DNA of 64,000 nucleotides from Unio delphinus (GCA_029339505.1 JAQISU010000167.1:1626501-1690500), one strand, 5' to 3'. Counted from the first letter of the stretch, positions 37,846 through 49,879 are shown. Translations and numbers: made by a program. The notes: generated by a model from the sequence alone, not told the origin.

Positions 37846-39197
37846 GCTGCTGATAAAGGACGCCTATCTCAGTAGAACATGTTTTGACTGGGAACAAGCT
37901 CATAACAGACACATTGATTATAAATATAGACGGTTATTGCGTTATCGGCCATGCTGGTATTCTGTATCCGTCCACTGATATCATAGTTTTAAGTCTTGAT
38001 TTATTTTTAAACTAAAACAAGTTATACCTGTATTTTCCATTTTTCTATCATTTCTTCCACCTTTTAAATTCCCAAAGAATTCGGAAGGATGAATGAACAA
38101 TAATTACACTGACATTGAATTATCATGACTCGGTGATGTACTCCCCCACAAAATTGGAATAAGTACATATTGTACATAATGTACACTGAAATAATCAAGA
38201 ATTATTTTTTCAATGACATTTAGCTTAATTTGGCGCAGATAATAAGGAGAAAATTAACACTTGTTCTTTGACAACTCAGAATTGGGGAAGCCATTTTATG
38301 TATATTAATCCGAAATGCATTACGTTATTGTACATTTATTTTTACATTTTCTGTACCAAATTTGGACAAGAAACAAACAAAAATAGAAAATGGATGTTTG
38401 AAAGTATTGAATTTTACTTTTAGCATTTTTCATAGATATCAACCTCTCAGTGTAAGATCTTACATAGAGTTGCCTGAAATGTTCCAAAAATATATGTATG
38501 TTTTTTAACATTATGAAATCTGTGCTGAATTCTCTCTCCCCCCCCCCTCCAAAAAAAAAGATCAGAGATCATTGAACTACAGTTTAGATATATGCAGTCA
38601 TTGGTTACAAATCAGAAACATTGGAGACAATATGGTCTGTAAATGTGTCAAAACTATTTAAAAGGGAAACAGCAGAGCTGCTTGTAAACTGAGAGAAAGA
38701 AAACAAACATCAGAATAAAAATTCATTTTGTAGAGAGAAACAAATCTTCAATATTACTTGTCTGGAAGATAAGTGAGCTTTTGGTATTGGTAGTACATGG
38801 GGACGCTTCACGGACAATGAGAATTAGCATTACATAACCCCTGAGACGATACATGGACAATATTATTTTTTTTAGATCGCCCTGAGACAATTTACGGACA
38901 ATGTGAATTTAACACGGGGAATATTGGGCCTGTATACGGACAAGGCAAAGTGGGGTTGTTGTATAGGGTAATGGAATATGCGTGGTGACGTCAAGGTACT
39001 GAAGACTGATAAAAATGTTGCAACAATTGTAGTAACAGGTGTGCACACCAGGCTGACTTCAGTCGGGACCAAAGAGTGTGACAGATATAGACTTATATAA
39101 CACATACAATATACATTCATAAACAATTCACAAACAATTATACAAACGACTAAAATATTTTAGGTAAGAAAGAAAATCTATTCGAATCATATGAATG
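37846..39197. other. Intergenic stretch, nothing recognised
   Basis: AT-rich DNA with a C-run at about 38541-38549. No supported gene. It would be 3' flank of the histone-like remnant. Confidence 0.5.
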
Positions 39198-39213
39198 GCC
39201 CTGAAAAGGGACT
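39198..39213 (-). terminator. Histone-mRNA-type 3' stem-loop candidate
   Basis: The minus strand reads GTCCCTTTTCAGGGCC, flanked upstream by CCAAA. The canonical metazoan histone stem-loop has a six-base-pair stem, a TTTC-type four-base loop and this upstream flank. Here the loop is TTTC and five of the six pairs form, with one T-C mismatch. No obvious purine-rich downstream element follows. Confidence 0.45.
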
Positions 39214-39473
39214 TTGGTTTTTATCTTAACATCATTCCGTTAACATAGAGGACATCGCTTTGGTCTTCGTCACTTCCTCAAACTTCTTCTTACTTCTGGT
39301 CCGTAGATAAAGAACCTCTTCAAACAGTCATGTCTCTCCACAAAAATTCTTCTTTTCCAAACGCTCGTGTCGGTGATCCTGATAATTATCCATGTTGATT
39401 TTACATACATGGTTAAGTTCGTGCGGAACAGCATTGACGTTACGAGAGTAGACGATTCTACGTTTGTCCACAT
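39198..39473 (-). pseudogene. Possible decayed histone H4-like gene
   Basis: The minus strand holds several short stretches that look like H4 codons with small deletions: GATAATTATCAGGATCACC resembles D-N-I-Q-G-I-T, GAGCGTTTGG resembles R-R-L, ATCTACGGACCAGAAGT resembles I-Y-E-E-T-R-G, and AAGACC...GCGATG...CTATG resembles K-T-V-T-A-M-D-V-V-Y. They occur in H4 order over an H4-like length. Downstream is a histone-type stem-loop (39198-39213) preceded by CCAAA. Upstream, 43 bp from the ATG, is a TATA box. The present 67-codon frame (39473-39270) is not histone. The identification is by eye and could be coincidence. Confidence 0.33.
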
Positions 39474-39515
39474 CTTGTGACGAGAACAGGTGAAGGGAAT
39501 GCTGTGAACTGCGGT

Positions 39516-39523
39516 TATTTATA
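39516..39523 (-). promoter_or_regulatory. TATA box upstream of the histone-like remnant
   Basis: TATAAATA on the minus strand lies 43 bp upstream of the ATG at 39473. This spacing suits the short 5' UTR typical of replication-dependent histone genes. Confidence 0.4.
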
Positions 39524-39608
39524 GTGGAAGAGTGGATCGAAATGGATTCAGTTATTTCACTAATACTAACACGCGTTACAAAAGTCAGTCACAGTGCGGA
39601 GTCTATCT

Positions 39609-39652
39609 TCCAATCGAAAGAGAGTGGTCTGTGACGTCACATTCATATATAG
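39609..39652. promoter_or_regulatory. CCAAT, CRE and TATA-like cluster
   Basis: A CCAAT at about 39610-39614, a palindromic full CRE (gtgacgtcac, 39631-39640) and a plus-strand tatatagg at about 39646-39653 lie within 45 bp. Such a cluster between outward-facing TATA elements suggests a divergent promoter. The plus-side product is not identified, and the MITE at 39733 interrupts the region. Confidence 0.35.
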
Positions 39653-39732
39653 GTGCGCTATTTGCGTCGTAAATCCTATGTGACAGCTTTACTTTCCGCC
39701 ATATTGCGGAGGTGAAAACAATTGCTTAGTAT

Positions 39733-39997
39733 CACAGGTGCTCGACGTGAAGAAGAAAAAATAATAATCTAAAGGAAAAAATCATACAGTGATAAAATAC
39801 CTTAGATTACCCCCATGACCCATTTAGACATAGGACCCTCTCTATTCTTTTTTATATAGTAGGATAGAGAGGGTCCTATGTCGGAATGGGTCATGGGGGT
39901 TATCTAAAATATTTTTATCACTCTGCATTATTTTTCCCTTTAGAATATTGCTTTTTCTTAAATTTATTTCACATCAAGTTCGCGTCGAGAACCTGTG
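39733..39997. mobile_element. Foldback MITE with 8-bp target duplication (hAT-like)
   Basis: Two arms of about 125 bp, imperfectly inverted, meet at a small AT-rich centre near 39860. The termini read CACAGGTGCTCGACG and, from the other end, CACAGGTTCTCGACG. The flanks CTTAGTAT (39725-39732) and CTTAGTAC (39998-40005) form an 8-bp duplication with one mismatch. The central arms contain cataggaccctctctat on both sides. An 8-bp duplication with CA-starting termini points to a hAT-type transposase acting in trans. There is no coding capacity. Confidence 0.88.
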
Positions 39998-40005
39998 CTT
40001 AGTAC

Positions 40006-42735
40006 CAGTACGGTAGCGTTAGTTCGATATTGCAAACCGTTTTTGTTTACCTATATTTTTTTATTATTTATGTTTTCTGTTCATCTAAAATAAGAGAAGC
40101 ATATTATCCGTATCCAGAATTCACTAAACTTATCATCAACCTCTCATTTGTTAGGCCTACCCCTAGTCCTCCGCCAGAATAAGGGGGTAAATCCACTCAA
40201 GTACCCAAACGTTAACGCTTACGTTCATTTCGAAATGATTTAGGTACGACCATGCAAATATTCCCATATTTCCTGTCATTATACAATTTAAAAAAAAACT
40301 ACTTGCATAGTTTTGTTACCTTTACATAAACATGAAAAACGTACATAGGAAAATGCAAAGAAGAACGGCTAAAAATTCCATTTCAGTATAAAATGAATGT
40401 AGATTATTTTTTTAAACTCGACTCCATCACCTTAGATTCTCCAAACTCTCAAGAATCTGTTTTTCGAACCTGACAAACTTGCCACCATCAGTTCATTTTT
40501 CTGCTTGCCTGTAGACTGGAATTTAACATGCGCCAAAATATTTCTGTATAAAATTTTGAATTAGCATATTATGTTGTTAAACTTTCATGACGATAATTAG
40601 AGATACTATTGCTGATACTAGTATATCTTGCCAGTGTTTCGACCTTCAGTGAGAATAAAATAATGTAGATTGCTATTTAATATACCGTAAAATACCCCAC
40701 CCACGTCAAAAAGAAGTCAACATACGAGTTTTAAAGACAGTTTCCGGGTTTTGAATTTCCGTTTTTATGTGTATGTAAATTTAATTAAAAGCTGCTAATT
40801 ATAGTAGTCATTCTCATGATTAAAGAGATTAAAGAAATGGCACACGATCAGAGTACTCAATCATTTAAAAGAAAAATTCAGGGTGGGCACATATAGTTGG
40901 CCTCGTACTTTTGCATGCTAATACACTCAGTCTACGTGTCATATATTTAGTTTGGGGTTTGCATTATAAAGGCAAATATGAATGATGGAGTGTCATTGAA
41001 ATAAGCGTGGTTCGATACGATTTATAATCTGGGGAAGATATAAACGACGGAAAAGCTGAGCGGTTAATAGTAGAACTAAGAAGACGATAAATTGAGGTTC
41101 ACCGACCGTGGATTCGAGAAGCGATGATATAGTAGTAGCTACCATAGTCAACACAATTATACTTCCAGAAGAATAGCGGAGAACTCGCCATGGAAGAACT
41201 CATCCCAGGTGTCAGGAGAAGTCGCCCAAAGGATAATATATAATAATTCTGAGATTTCAAACATGGTTGTCAAAGCTTTAATTATTGTTGTTTTTCTTCA
41301 ACTTAGTAACTTATTAAATCTATAAAATTTGCAATTTTGTTTAAACTTTTCCATTTGATAAACTCCGTTTCTGTACTTAACGAAAAATAAGTGTTATGTG
41401 TCCCTTTCGCTCTGCTCTTCAAATCAATAGTTGCGTTTTATTTTGAAAAATAAGAGAGGATGTAAGAATGATGGGATGTTTGCAGTTTTAGATATAAAAT
41501 GGTTCCAACATAATAACCTAAGTCATACTGAGATGATGTTATGACATTGACTTTTATAACCCGATATTGACTGAATTGGCGCTGACCGTCAATAAGCCAA
41601 AGTGTTCATGTTATTATCTCTCTAACTGAACAATTTAATCTGATTTTTCATTGAGATTTGCTAACCATCAACAAATGATACTTGAACTCAATAAAAAAAA
41701 AAAACACATTATTAATGTCTACTCAAGAAATGCGGTCACTATGAGGTTAATCGTCATTGCTAATGCGCAGAATTCGCACGATTTCTGAAAAATCAGTCGT
41801 ACTACATCATTTAGTTTATTTCTTCTTTTTTGTCAGTGTTCGTAATTTTATTATTTCTTAATAATAACAAATTATTTCAAGTTAAAAGAGAAGTTTAAAA
41901 ATATTTTGCTACTAAATTACTGAACAAGATTAAGTTATCTATTAATAGATAATAACACCGTTATCACACGTACTAGATAGACCCAACTTAACTAATGAGG
42001 CACAAATCAATGTCATTATATACGTTTCTTTCCTTAATGCATACATTTTTGTTGTATCAATACACGTCTATCATTCCAAAAAGGTAATGATACATAGGTA
42101 ACACTTTTTATGCACAGCGGTTTTTTTTATAAAACAAGGGATTTTGTGAGTATAAAAGTCGCTCAAAATTGACTTGTACGTTTTATTATAAACAATACAA
42201 CAAAATAAATGGTTATTGTTGATGCATATCATTTTTAATATGGGTAACTTACGTTACTTGGTCCTAATAATATGAAATCAAAATCATAGGATTTAATAAA
42301 CCCTTCGGAAATGTAAGCAAGTTTCATATATGTCTGAAAATTATATCTTGATAAATCTATCAAGTAATATTTCCACTAATTTTAGCATAAATAATGCTTA
42401 ATAATACGTATGTTACCGATACATACGTGACAAAGATATACCACACTACGGAACACTTGATGATAGCCGGCCAAGTTAGCATGATGAAAGGTGTCATGCC
42501 GCCATATTTCAATTCTCAGTATAAAACAAAAACATCAAGTACAACAAGGACAAGTCGCTCAAGTTATATTATGTTCTATGTACTGAAGACCACATATACG
42601 TGTTCTTGTTCTTTTCTGTCTATTTAGTACTAATAAAAAAAATCTTGCAAATTATTGGGTCTTATTTAAGAGATAATTGATTTATTTTTGCAAAGTGTTT
42701 TTACGCTGGTAAATTGATAAATTTAATGAATTTAG
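40006..42735. other. Intergenic AT-rich stretch
   Basis: No gene or array is recognised. The segment 41160-41233 is the inverted partner of 44334-44425 (see separate entry). A short frame at 42394-42627 has no recognisable content. Confidence 0.5.
41160..41233. repeat. Left member of an inverted pair bracketing the Penelope-like element
   Basis: Its reverse complement shares GGGCGACTTCTCC, a GTTCT-CCATGG block and GCGAGTTCTC with 44334-44425. The two face each other across 3.1 kb that contains the Penelope-like fragment. Similarity is moderate. They may be remnants of one element's ends or two independent copies of a dispersed repeat. Confidence 0.5.
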
Positions 42736-42739
42736 GAGA

Positions 42740-43955
42740 CTAAAAGTTATTAAATATACGACGTAGATTAGATAATGAAGGATTCGATTGTATTGTGAAA
42801 GGAACTACATCTCTCTCTTTTGTACATACTGCTTTGTTTAAAGCCCAGTGTTGAGTAATATTACGGATTTTGTTCAGCGCAGAATCAATTATATGTGTAG
42901 GAAAATTTCTGTTTTGTAAATATGTTTGGAATTTATTCAACGAATTTTGTAATTGACAATCATCTGAAATAATACGTTGGTATCTTTTCGACTGGCTATT
43001 TGGTATACCGTTTTTACGACATGGGGTGACATGAAGATTATTCCACACATTGGCGGATATTAATTTCCTTGATATGAATATTTGCAGAGATAGTGTTATC
43101 AATATTTTATATCACATTTACATCTGAAAATAAAACATGCGTACTAGATGCAGTATTAGTAAATTTAATTGTCAGGTGAAAATTATTTAGGTGATCAATA
43201 AAATTGTACAGTTCTTCGGCTGACTGCTTCCAGATATAAATATGTCATCGAAAAATCTGAACCAAAGAGATGGATTAAACTTTTCGTTTTGAAGAAAGTC
43301 CTTTTCAAATTTACCTATGAAAGGAAAGCTTATGAAGGAGCCATATTAAATACACATTGCCGTACTCATTATGTATATGTATTTCGTATTATTATATTAA
43401 AAATAATTGTTTTTCAAGATAAGTTTTAATATTATACAAATATCTTCACGAGATAGTGGGATATTATTAGGATTGTAATCAAGAAAATTTATACAGGCTT
43501 CAATACCAACTGCATGCGGAAAGTTGGTATATAGTGATATTACATCTAATAATACCAGGATTGAAATTAACAGATAGCCATGGAATAGACATAAACCTTT
43601 CAATGAAAGTTGTTGTATTTTTAATATATGATTTCATTATGAGTTTTGGTTAATATGTAGAATTGAGGTGTACGCATGTTAAGAGGGAAAGTATTAAATT
43701 CCTCATATACGGATTTTTTTAAAAGCCATCTCAGTAATGCATGTTGAAATTTTGTATTTAATTTCTATTGACGGATCTTCGCCAATCTGTTTGTAGTAGT
43801 TTTCATCATTTTAATGGACGTTCAGCTTATTTAAAATAATCTTCTTGATTCATAATAATGATAGTGTTTGCCTAATCATCCTTTGTAATCACTATACTGT
43901 CGTCATTCATTAGGTTATATAAAGACTGAATTTCGTCTTACAAATATTACTATGA
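42740..43955 (-). mobile_element. Penelope-like element fragment (reverse transcriptase)
   Basis: In decayed minus frames one reads, in order, an early block SIVITKADKANTIIIMN (about 43900-43850), then LVLLDVISLYTNFPH (about 43560-43515, palm motif A), a GSFISFPFIGKFEKDF block and FRFFDDIFI (about 43270-43240, catalytic DD), then NGIPNSQSKRYQRI (about 43015-42975) and NPSLSNLRRIF (about 42785-42755). Order and motifs match Penelope-like reverse transcriptases. The GIY-YIG endonuclease was not found. Frameshifts are common. Confidence 0.85.
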
Positions 43956-44240
43956 TATTGCTTTGTCGTCATTCATTAGATTATATAAAGACTGAATTTA
44001 ATCTTAGAAATATTAATATGATATTACTTTGTCGTCATTCATTAGATTATATAAAGACTGAATTTAGTCTTAGAAATATTACTATGATATTGCTTTGTCG
44101 TCATTCATTAGATTATATAAAGACTGAATTTAGTCTTAGAAATATTACTATGATATTACTTTGTCGTCATTCATTAGATTATATAAAGACTGAATTTCGT
44201 CTTAGAAATATTAATATGATATTGCTTTGTATGATTACCA
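43905..44240. repeat. 66-bp tandem repeat, 5 copies, derived from the Penelope-like element
   Basis: A 66-bp unit (with ctttgtcgtcattcattaga and aaagactgaattt) is repeated five times. Its first copy is continuous with the start of the Penelope-like fragment, where the minus strand reads LMNDDSIVI, so the array arose by duplication of element sequence. The plus frame 43952-44245 of 22-residue repeats is an artefact of the unit length. Confidence 0.9.
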
Positions 44241-44333
44241 ATTAATATCTCTTTTGTGATCGCGTATAAATAAAAATCTAAAAATGAATCACGTAAAAGA
44301 TACTTTAATTCTGCTATAAAAAGGTTATCTGGG

Positions 44334-44425
44334 TTTTGGGGCGACTTCTCCAGATACGTTGGGGAGAGTTCTCCATGGGGCTAGTTATCCCAGGGCGAGT
44401 TCTCTGCATACCCTTCCAGAAGAGA
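44334..44425. repeat. Right member of the inverted pair
   Basis: It contains GGGCGACTTCTCC, GTTCTCCATGG and GGCGAGTTCTC, the reverse complement of blocks in 41160-41233. Confidence 0.5.
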
Positions 44426-44445
44426 CCGAGTTTTATTGGATTTAG

Positions 44446-44944
44446 TTGATTTTCTCTCTTCGCAAGAATTTGTTCCGGCAAGACTACATTCGCCACCTTG
44501 TCCTTCCTTACCACACGTTGAGGATTTTAAACAGAGACAAAGAAGAGTTGGAAAATGTTTTACAACAGCAGAACGAAGCAGAACATGCTTTTCTCCTTCA
44601 ACAGCAACAGCAAGAAGAAGAAGAAAGAAGGAAACGACAGGAAGAGGAATCAGTCGTAAAGAAACACGGTCTAGATGATGAGGAAAGTATTAGTTAAACG
44701 TTGCCGGTAGTTTTATACATTTTATCTGAGTTAAAGAGTATGAAACAAATGTAGCAGACTTTTTTTTTTATTACGACCCAAGAGTAAAAGACCTTCCCGT
44801 GCCAAACAACCCAATCCCGTTACTACGCCTACGATACCAAAACTAGTGATTTCTACCAAGTCATCGACAGGAAACAGTCCAGAAGTGAGACTTGGCCGTG
44901 ACAAAGGCTTAAAACAGTTAAAGCTGAGTTCGTCCCGTTCCTGA
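44446..44944 (+). CDS. Unrecognised coding-like region, Gln/Glu-rich coiled coil, broken
   Basis: The frame 44446-44697 encodes LFRQDYIRHLVLPYHTLRIL followed by a long charged helix with a QQQQQEEEERRKR core, which looks like a coiled coil. After a stop, a second frame (about 44783-44944) reads RPKSKRPSRAKQPNPVTTP and ends LGRDKGLKQLKLSSSRS before TGA. Both read like real protein and both are on the plus strand. They could be two exons or one frame broken by mutation, but splice phases do not match at the sites I can see. The family is unknown. Confidence 0.35.
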
Positions 44945-44975
<31 letters not shown>

Positions 44976-45087
44976 AATAAACCAAACACCCAACAACCCT
45001 TTTCAGGGCCACCAACTTCTTTCGACACGAGATAGCATTCACTTCGCCAAAATCAATTAAAACTCAGAATCCTTTTTTTTACCCTAC

Positions 45088-45123
<36 letters not shown>

Positions 45124-45532
45124 AACGTAGTTCCTTATTTAAAGAAAAGTCAAAAGCAAGAGACACGTTTTTCTGTCTGGTATATTCTGCTACAAATGTT
45201 GATATGTAAAATTTCATTGAAAAGGAAATTCGAGGTAGTGTTTTAAAAAAAATTGGTTGCAAATAACAACTACATGTATATGAATTTAGTTCATAATTAC
45301 CATCAAAATAAATAGTTTATTATGATAAAAATAATTTATATGGTTATGCAATGTCAGAAGCAAAATGCCATTTGGTGGATTCAAATTGATTACACCGGAT
45401 CAGTTTTTATTAGAAACTAAAAGAAGAATACCGGAAGATATTTCATATTTTGTTGAAGTTGATCTCAATTACGTTACACAATTTGCATAATAATAACCCA
45501 TTTTGTTTTTTTTGTTTGTTTGCTTGATTAGG
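44945..45532. other. Intergenic with poly-T and (GT)n
   Basis: A T run at 44944-44968 and a (GT)14 run at about 45090-45119. Otherwise unique AT-rich DNA. Confidence 0.5.
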
Positions 45533-45833
45533 ATTTTGACGTAGCTTTAACAATTTTTCAGTCATATTGCTACGATGTCTGCAGTGAGGCAGTTTACAGT
45601 GATGTCTAACACTGGGGCATCATGCCGCAGACATGTAGCACGAAGTCCCATTATCATGACACCATCCTGACCAGTCCTAACACTAACCTCTTAATGCTGA
45701 GCGCCAAGCGAAGCAGCTATTAGTGCCATGTTTGTAAGTCTTTGGTATGACTCGGCCGGGGATCGAACCCACGAGTCATGACCTCCCGCTTCCTCCGCGG
45801 ATGCTCTAACCACTAGGCCACCAGAGCGGTTAT
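45533..45833 (-). mobile_element. tRNA-derived SINE, family B, copy 2 (best copy)
   Basis: On the minus strand the head has A box tggcctagtggttagag and B box gggttcgatcccc with near-perfect RNA polymerase III spacing. The body follows (ccgagtcataccaaagact, cgctcagcattaagaggtta, gcatgatgccccagtg) and ends with atgactgaaaaattgttaaa and a short tail. The anticodon arm is not a proper stem, so this is not a tRNA gene. Confidence 0.88.
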
Positions 45834-46235
45834 ATCCACTTTGTGCTGAATCAATGATAATTGATTACAATCTGTTATCAGATGAAGAACATGAAATTGT
45901 ACCTGACAATGTAAATTCTGCTGTTCATAAACTTGTACCAAATTTGATGATCATTCGAAATTATGTTTTGGCCATACCATAAATTGGATTCAAACTGACG
46001 TGCTCGACATACTTGGGGCCATACCATAATTTGGATGCATAACTGATAGACCTGTGGCCATATCATAAAGTTAAATACATATCTGACAGACTTGGAGCCA
46101 TATCATAAGTTGGATGCATAGCTGACAGACACAGGGCCAGATCATATAAGTTGGATGCATAATTTTGTTGTTTTTAAATTGGAAATGGGAAATATTGATG
46201 GACAAGACAGATGCAGGACAAGTGTGTGATATGGA

Positions 46236-46512
46236 TTTTTAATGTAGCTTGAACAATTTTTCAGTCCTAACGCTGCAGTGTGGGCGTTTGTAGTGATGTC
46301 TAGCACTGGGGCATCAAGCCGCAGACATATAGCATGATGTCCCACCCAGTCACATTATCCTGACACCAGTCCTAACACAAATCTCTTTATGCTAGGCACC
46401 TAGCTGTTAGTACCATTTTTATCGAGTCTTTGGTATGACTTGGCCATGATTCAAACCTGCTGCCTCCCACATCCAAGGCGCATACTCTAACCTCTAGGCC
46501 ACATGAGCAGTT
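46236..46512 (-). mobile_element. tRNA-derived SINE, family B, copy 3
   Basis: It has the same body as 45533-45833, in the same orientation 700 bp away, with a more decayed head (B-box-like ggtttgaatcat). Between the two, 45840-46235 contains four imperfect ~45-bp units with ccatatcataa-like blocks. Confidence 0.82.
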
Positions 46513-46519
46513 GATGCAG

Positions 46520-47101
46520 GACAATAAGCTGCTTGTCCTTAAGACCAGAAGAACTAAAAAGGAACACAAGACAAAATGCATCTGTACTGAGACTAAAATA
46601 CATTTCTTTTACATTTTATTACATTTAATGTACTCTTTAGACATTTTTTTCAGCTAATATATGAATATAAAAAAAAAGTCTACCTGACTAGAATAAAATG
46701 ATCTTGTCATGAGTAGCCTTTCTTGAGATAATAAAGAGACCCCTATATAGGCATGTAGTCAGTAAATTGACATGCCAGCAGATTATACTGTTTCCTATGG
46801 TATTCATTCTTGATCTTCTTCTCATTTGCAATCTATTAAAATATCATGCATGGCTGAACCTGTAAGTCAAAGCAAAGGTCTTAAAAAGGTCAATCCTTGT
46901 CGAGAAGAACTCATTCAACACTGGTTTCTGGAGGAAGAATGAAAATGTCAACTTGTTAAGAAAAAATAATGCATTGTCTCATGAGCGAAACACAAACACT
47001 AACTAAAAGATATTACAGTTACCATAAATAATAATTCATGTGGAAGTTTGGTCAGTGTAAAGACCACAACACAGGTAATTTTACCTTTAAACAAACAAAT
47101 A
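46520..47101. other. Intergenic stretch, nothing recognised
   Basis: AT-rich DNA with no supported gene. Confidence 0.5.
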
Positions 47102-49835
47102 AAATGCACAATGAATGTATTTTGAAGGGACTATGAGTATGAGATTCTGTAAAGAATGAATGCACCTTGAAGGGACTATAAGTATGAGATTTGGTAAAGA
47201 ATGAATGCATTTTAAAGGGACGATGAGTATGAGATAAGATAAATAATGAATGTATTCCGAAGGGACTATGACAATGAGATTAGGTAAAGAATGAATGCAT
47301 TTTTACGGGACTATGATCATATGATTAGATAAATAATGAATGTATTTTGAATTAGGTAAAGAATGAATGCATTTTGAAGGGACTATGATTATATGATTAG
47401 ATAAATAATGAATGTATTTTGAATTAGGAAAAGAATGAATGCATTCTGAAGGGACTATGATTATGAGATTAGGTAAAGAATGAATACATTTTAAAAGGAT
47501 GATGAGTATGAGATTAGATAAATAATGAATGTATTTTGAAGGGACTATGATTATGAGATTAGGTAAAGAATGAATGCATTTTGAAGGGACTATGATTATG
47601 AGATTAGGTAAAGAATGAATACATTTTAAAGGGATGATGAGTATGAGATTAGATAAATAATGAATGTATTTTGAAGGGACTATGATTATATGATTAGATA
47701 AATAATGAATGTATTTTGAATTAGGTAAAGAATGAATGCATTTTGAAGGGACTATGATTATGAGATTAGGTAAAGAATGAACACATTTTAAAGGGATGAT
47801 GAGTATGAGATTAGATAAATAATGAATTTATTTTGAAGGGACTATACCAATGAGATTAGGTAAAGAATGAATGCATTTTGAAGGGACAATGATTATAAGA
47901 TGAGGTAAAGAATGAATGCATGTTGAAGGGACAATGATTATAAGATTAGGTAAAGAAAGAATTCATTTTGAAGGGACTATGATTATGAGATTAGATAAAT
48001 AATGTATTTTGAATTAGGTCAAGAATGAATACATTTTTAAGGGACTATGACAATGAGATTAGGTAAAGAATTAATGCATTTTGAAGGGACAATGACTATG
48101 CGATTCTGTAAAAAATGAATGCATTTTGAAGAAACTATGATTATGAGATTTGGTAAAGAATTAATACATTTTAAAGGGACGATGAGTATGAGATTAGATA
48201 AATAATGAATGTATTTTGAAGGGACTATGCCAATAAGATTAGGTAAAGAATGAATGCATTTTTAAGGGACTATGATTATGAGATTAGATAAATTAATCAA
48301 TTTTGAAGTGACTGATTATGAGATTAGGTAAAGAATGAATGCATTTTAAAAAGACTATGATGATATGATTAGATAAATAATGAATACATTTTGAAGGGAC
48401 TATGACAATGAGATTAGGTAAAAGATGAATACATTTTGAAGGGACTATGACAATGAGATTAGGTAAAAGATGAATACATTTTGAAGGGACTATGACAATG
48501 AGATTCTGTAAAAAAAATGAATACATTTTGAAGGGACTATGACAATAAGATTCTGTAAAAAATGAATACATTTTGAAGAGACTATGACAATAAGATTAGG
48601 AAAAGAATTAATGCATTTTTAAGGGACAATGATTATGAGATTAGATAAATTAATCAATTTTGAAGTGACTGATTATGAGATTAGATAAATAATGAATGTA
48701 TTTTGAATTAGGTAAAGAATGAATGCATTTAAAAGGACTATGATTATGAGATTTGGTAAAGAATAAATGCATTTTGAAGGGACTATGATTATGAGATTAG
48801 ATAAATAATGAATGCATTTAAAAGGGACAATGATTATAAGATTAGGTAAAGAATGAATGCATGTTGAAGGGACAATGATTATAAGATTAGGTAAAGAATG
48901 AATTCATTTTGAAGGGACTATGACTGTGAGATTAGATAAATAATTAATGTATATTGAATTAGGTAAAGAATGAATACATTTTGAAGGGACTGATTATATG
49001 ATTAGATAAATAATGAATGTATTTTGAATTAGGTAAAGAATGAATGCATTTTGAAGGGACTATGATTATGAGATTAGGTAAAGAATGAATACATTTTAAA
49101 GGGATGATGAGTATGAGATTAGATAAATAATGAATGTATTTTGAAGGGACTATGCCAATGAGATTAGGTAAAGAATGAATGCATTTTGAAGGGACTATGA
49201 TTATGAGATTAGATAAATAATTAATGTATTTTGAATTAGGTAAAGACTGAATACATTTTGAAGGGACTATGACAATGAGATTAAGTAAAGAATTAATGCA
49301 TTTTGAAGGGACTATGATTATGCGATTCTGTAAAGAATGAATGCATTTATCTAAGAAACTATGATTATGAGATTTGGTAAAGAATGAATATATTTTAAAG
49401 GGACGATGCGTATGAGATTAGATAAATAATGAATGTATTTTGAAGGGACTATGACAATAAGATTAGGTAAAGAATGAATGCATTTTTAAGGGACTATGAT
49501 TATAAGATAAGGTAAACAATGAATTCATATTGAAGGGACTATGATTATGAGATTCTGTAAAGAATGAATGCAGTTTGAAGGGACTATGATTATGAGATTA
49601 GATAAATTAATCAATTTTGAAGTGACTGATTATGAGATTAGGTAAAGAATGAATACATTTTGAAGGGACTATGACAATGAGATTCTGTAAAAAATGAATA
49701 CATTTTGAAGTTACTATGACAATGAGAGTCTGTAAAAAATGAATACATTTTGAAGGGACTATTACAATGAGATTAGGTAAAGAATGAATGTATTTTGAAG
49801 GGACTATGATGATGAAATTAGGTAAAGAATGTCTT
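47102..49835. repeat. Large ~45-bp minisatellite (2.7 kb, roughly 60 units)
   Basis: Units combine gattaggtaaagaatgaatg, cattttgaagggactatga and a variable 'ttatga' joint. A second variant (gattagataaataatgaatg) alternates irregularly with the first, and some units have lost half their length. Subsets of two or three units recur as blocks, so expansion happened in multi-unit steps. Minus frames here (VPSKCIHSLPNLI-like) are artefacts. Confidence 0.94.
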
Positions 49836-49879
49836 TTGTATTTACCGTCTGTACTCACATGTACGTTGATGCAAACTGC

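Noticed and set aside
45760..45833. tRNA gene candidate with good A and B boxes
   Set aside because: The stems do not fold into a proper cloverleaf and the sequence continues into the shared SINE body; two further copies exist at 37603 and 46236.
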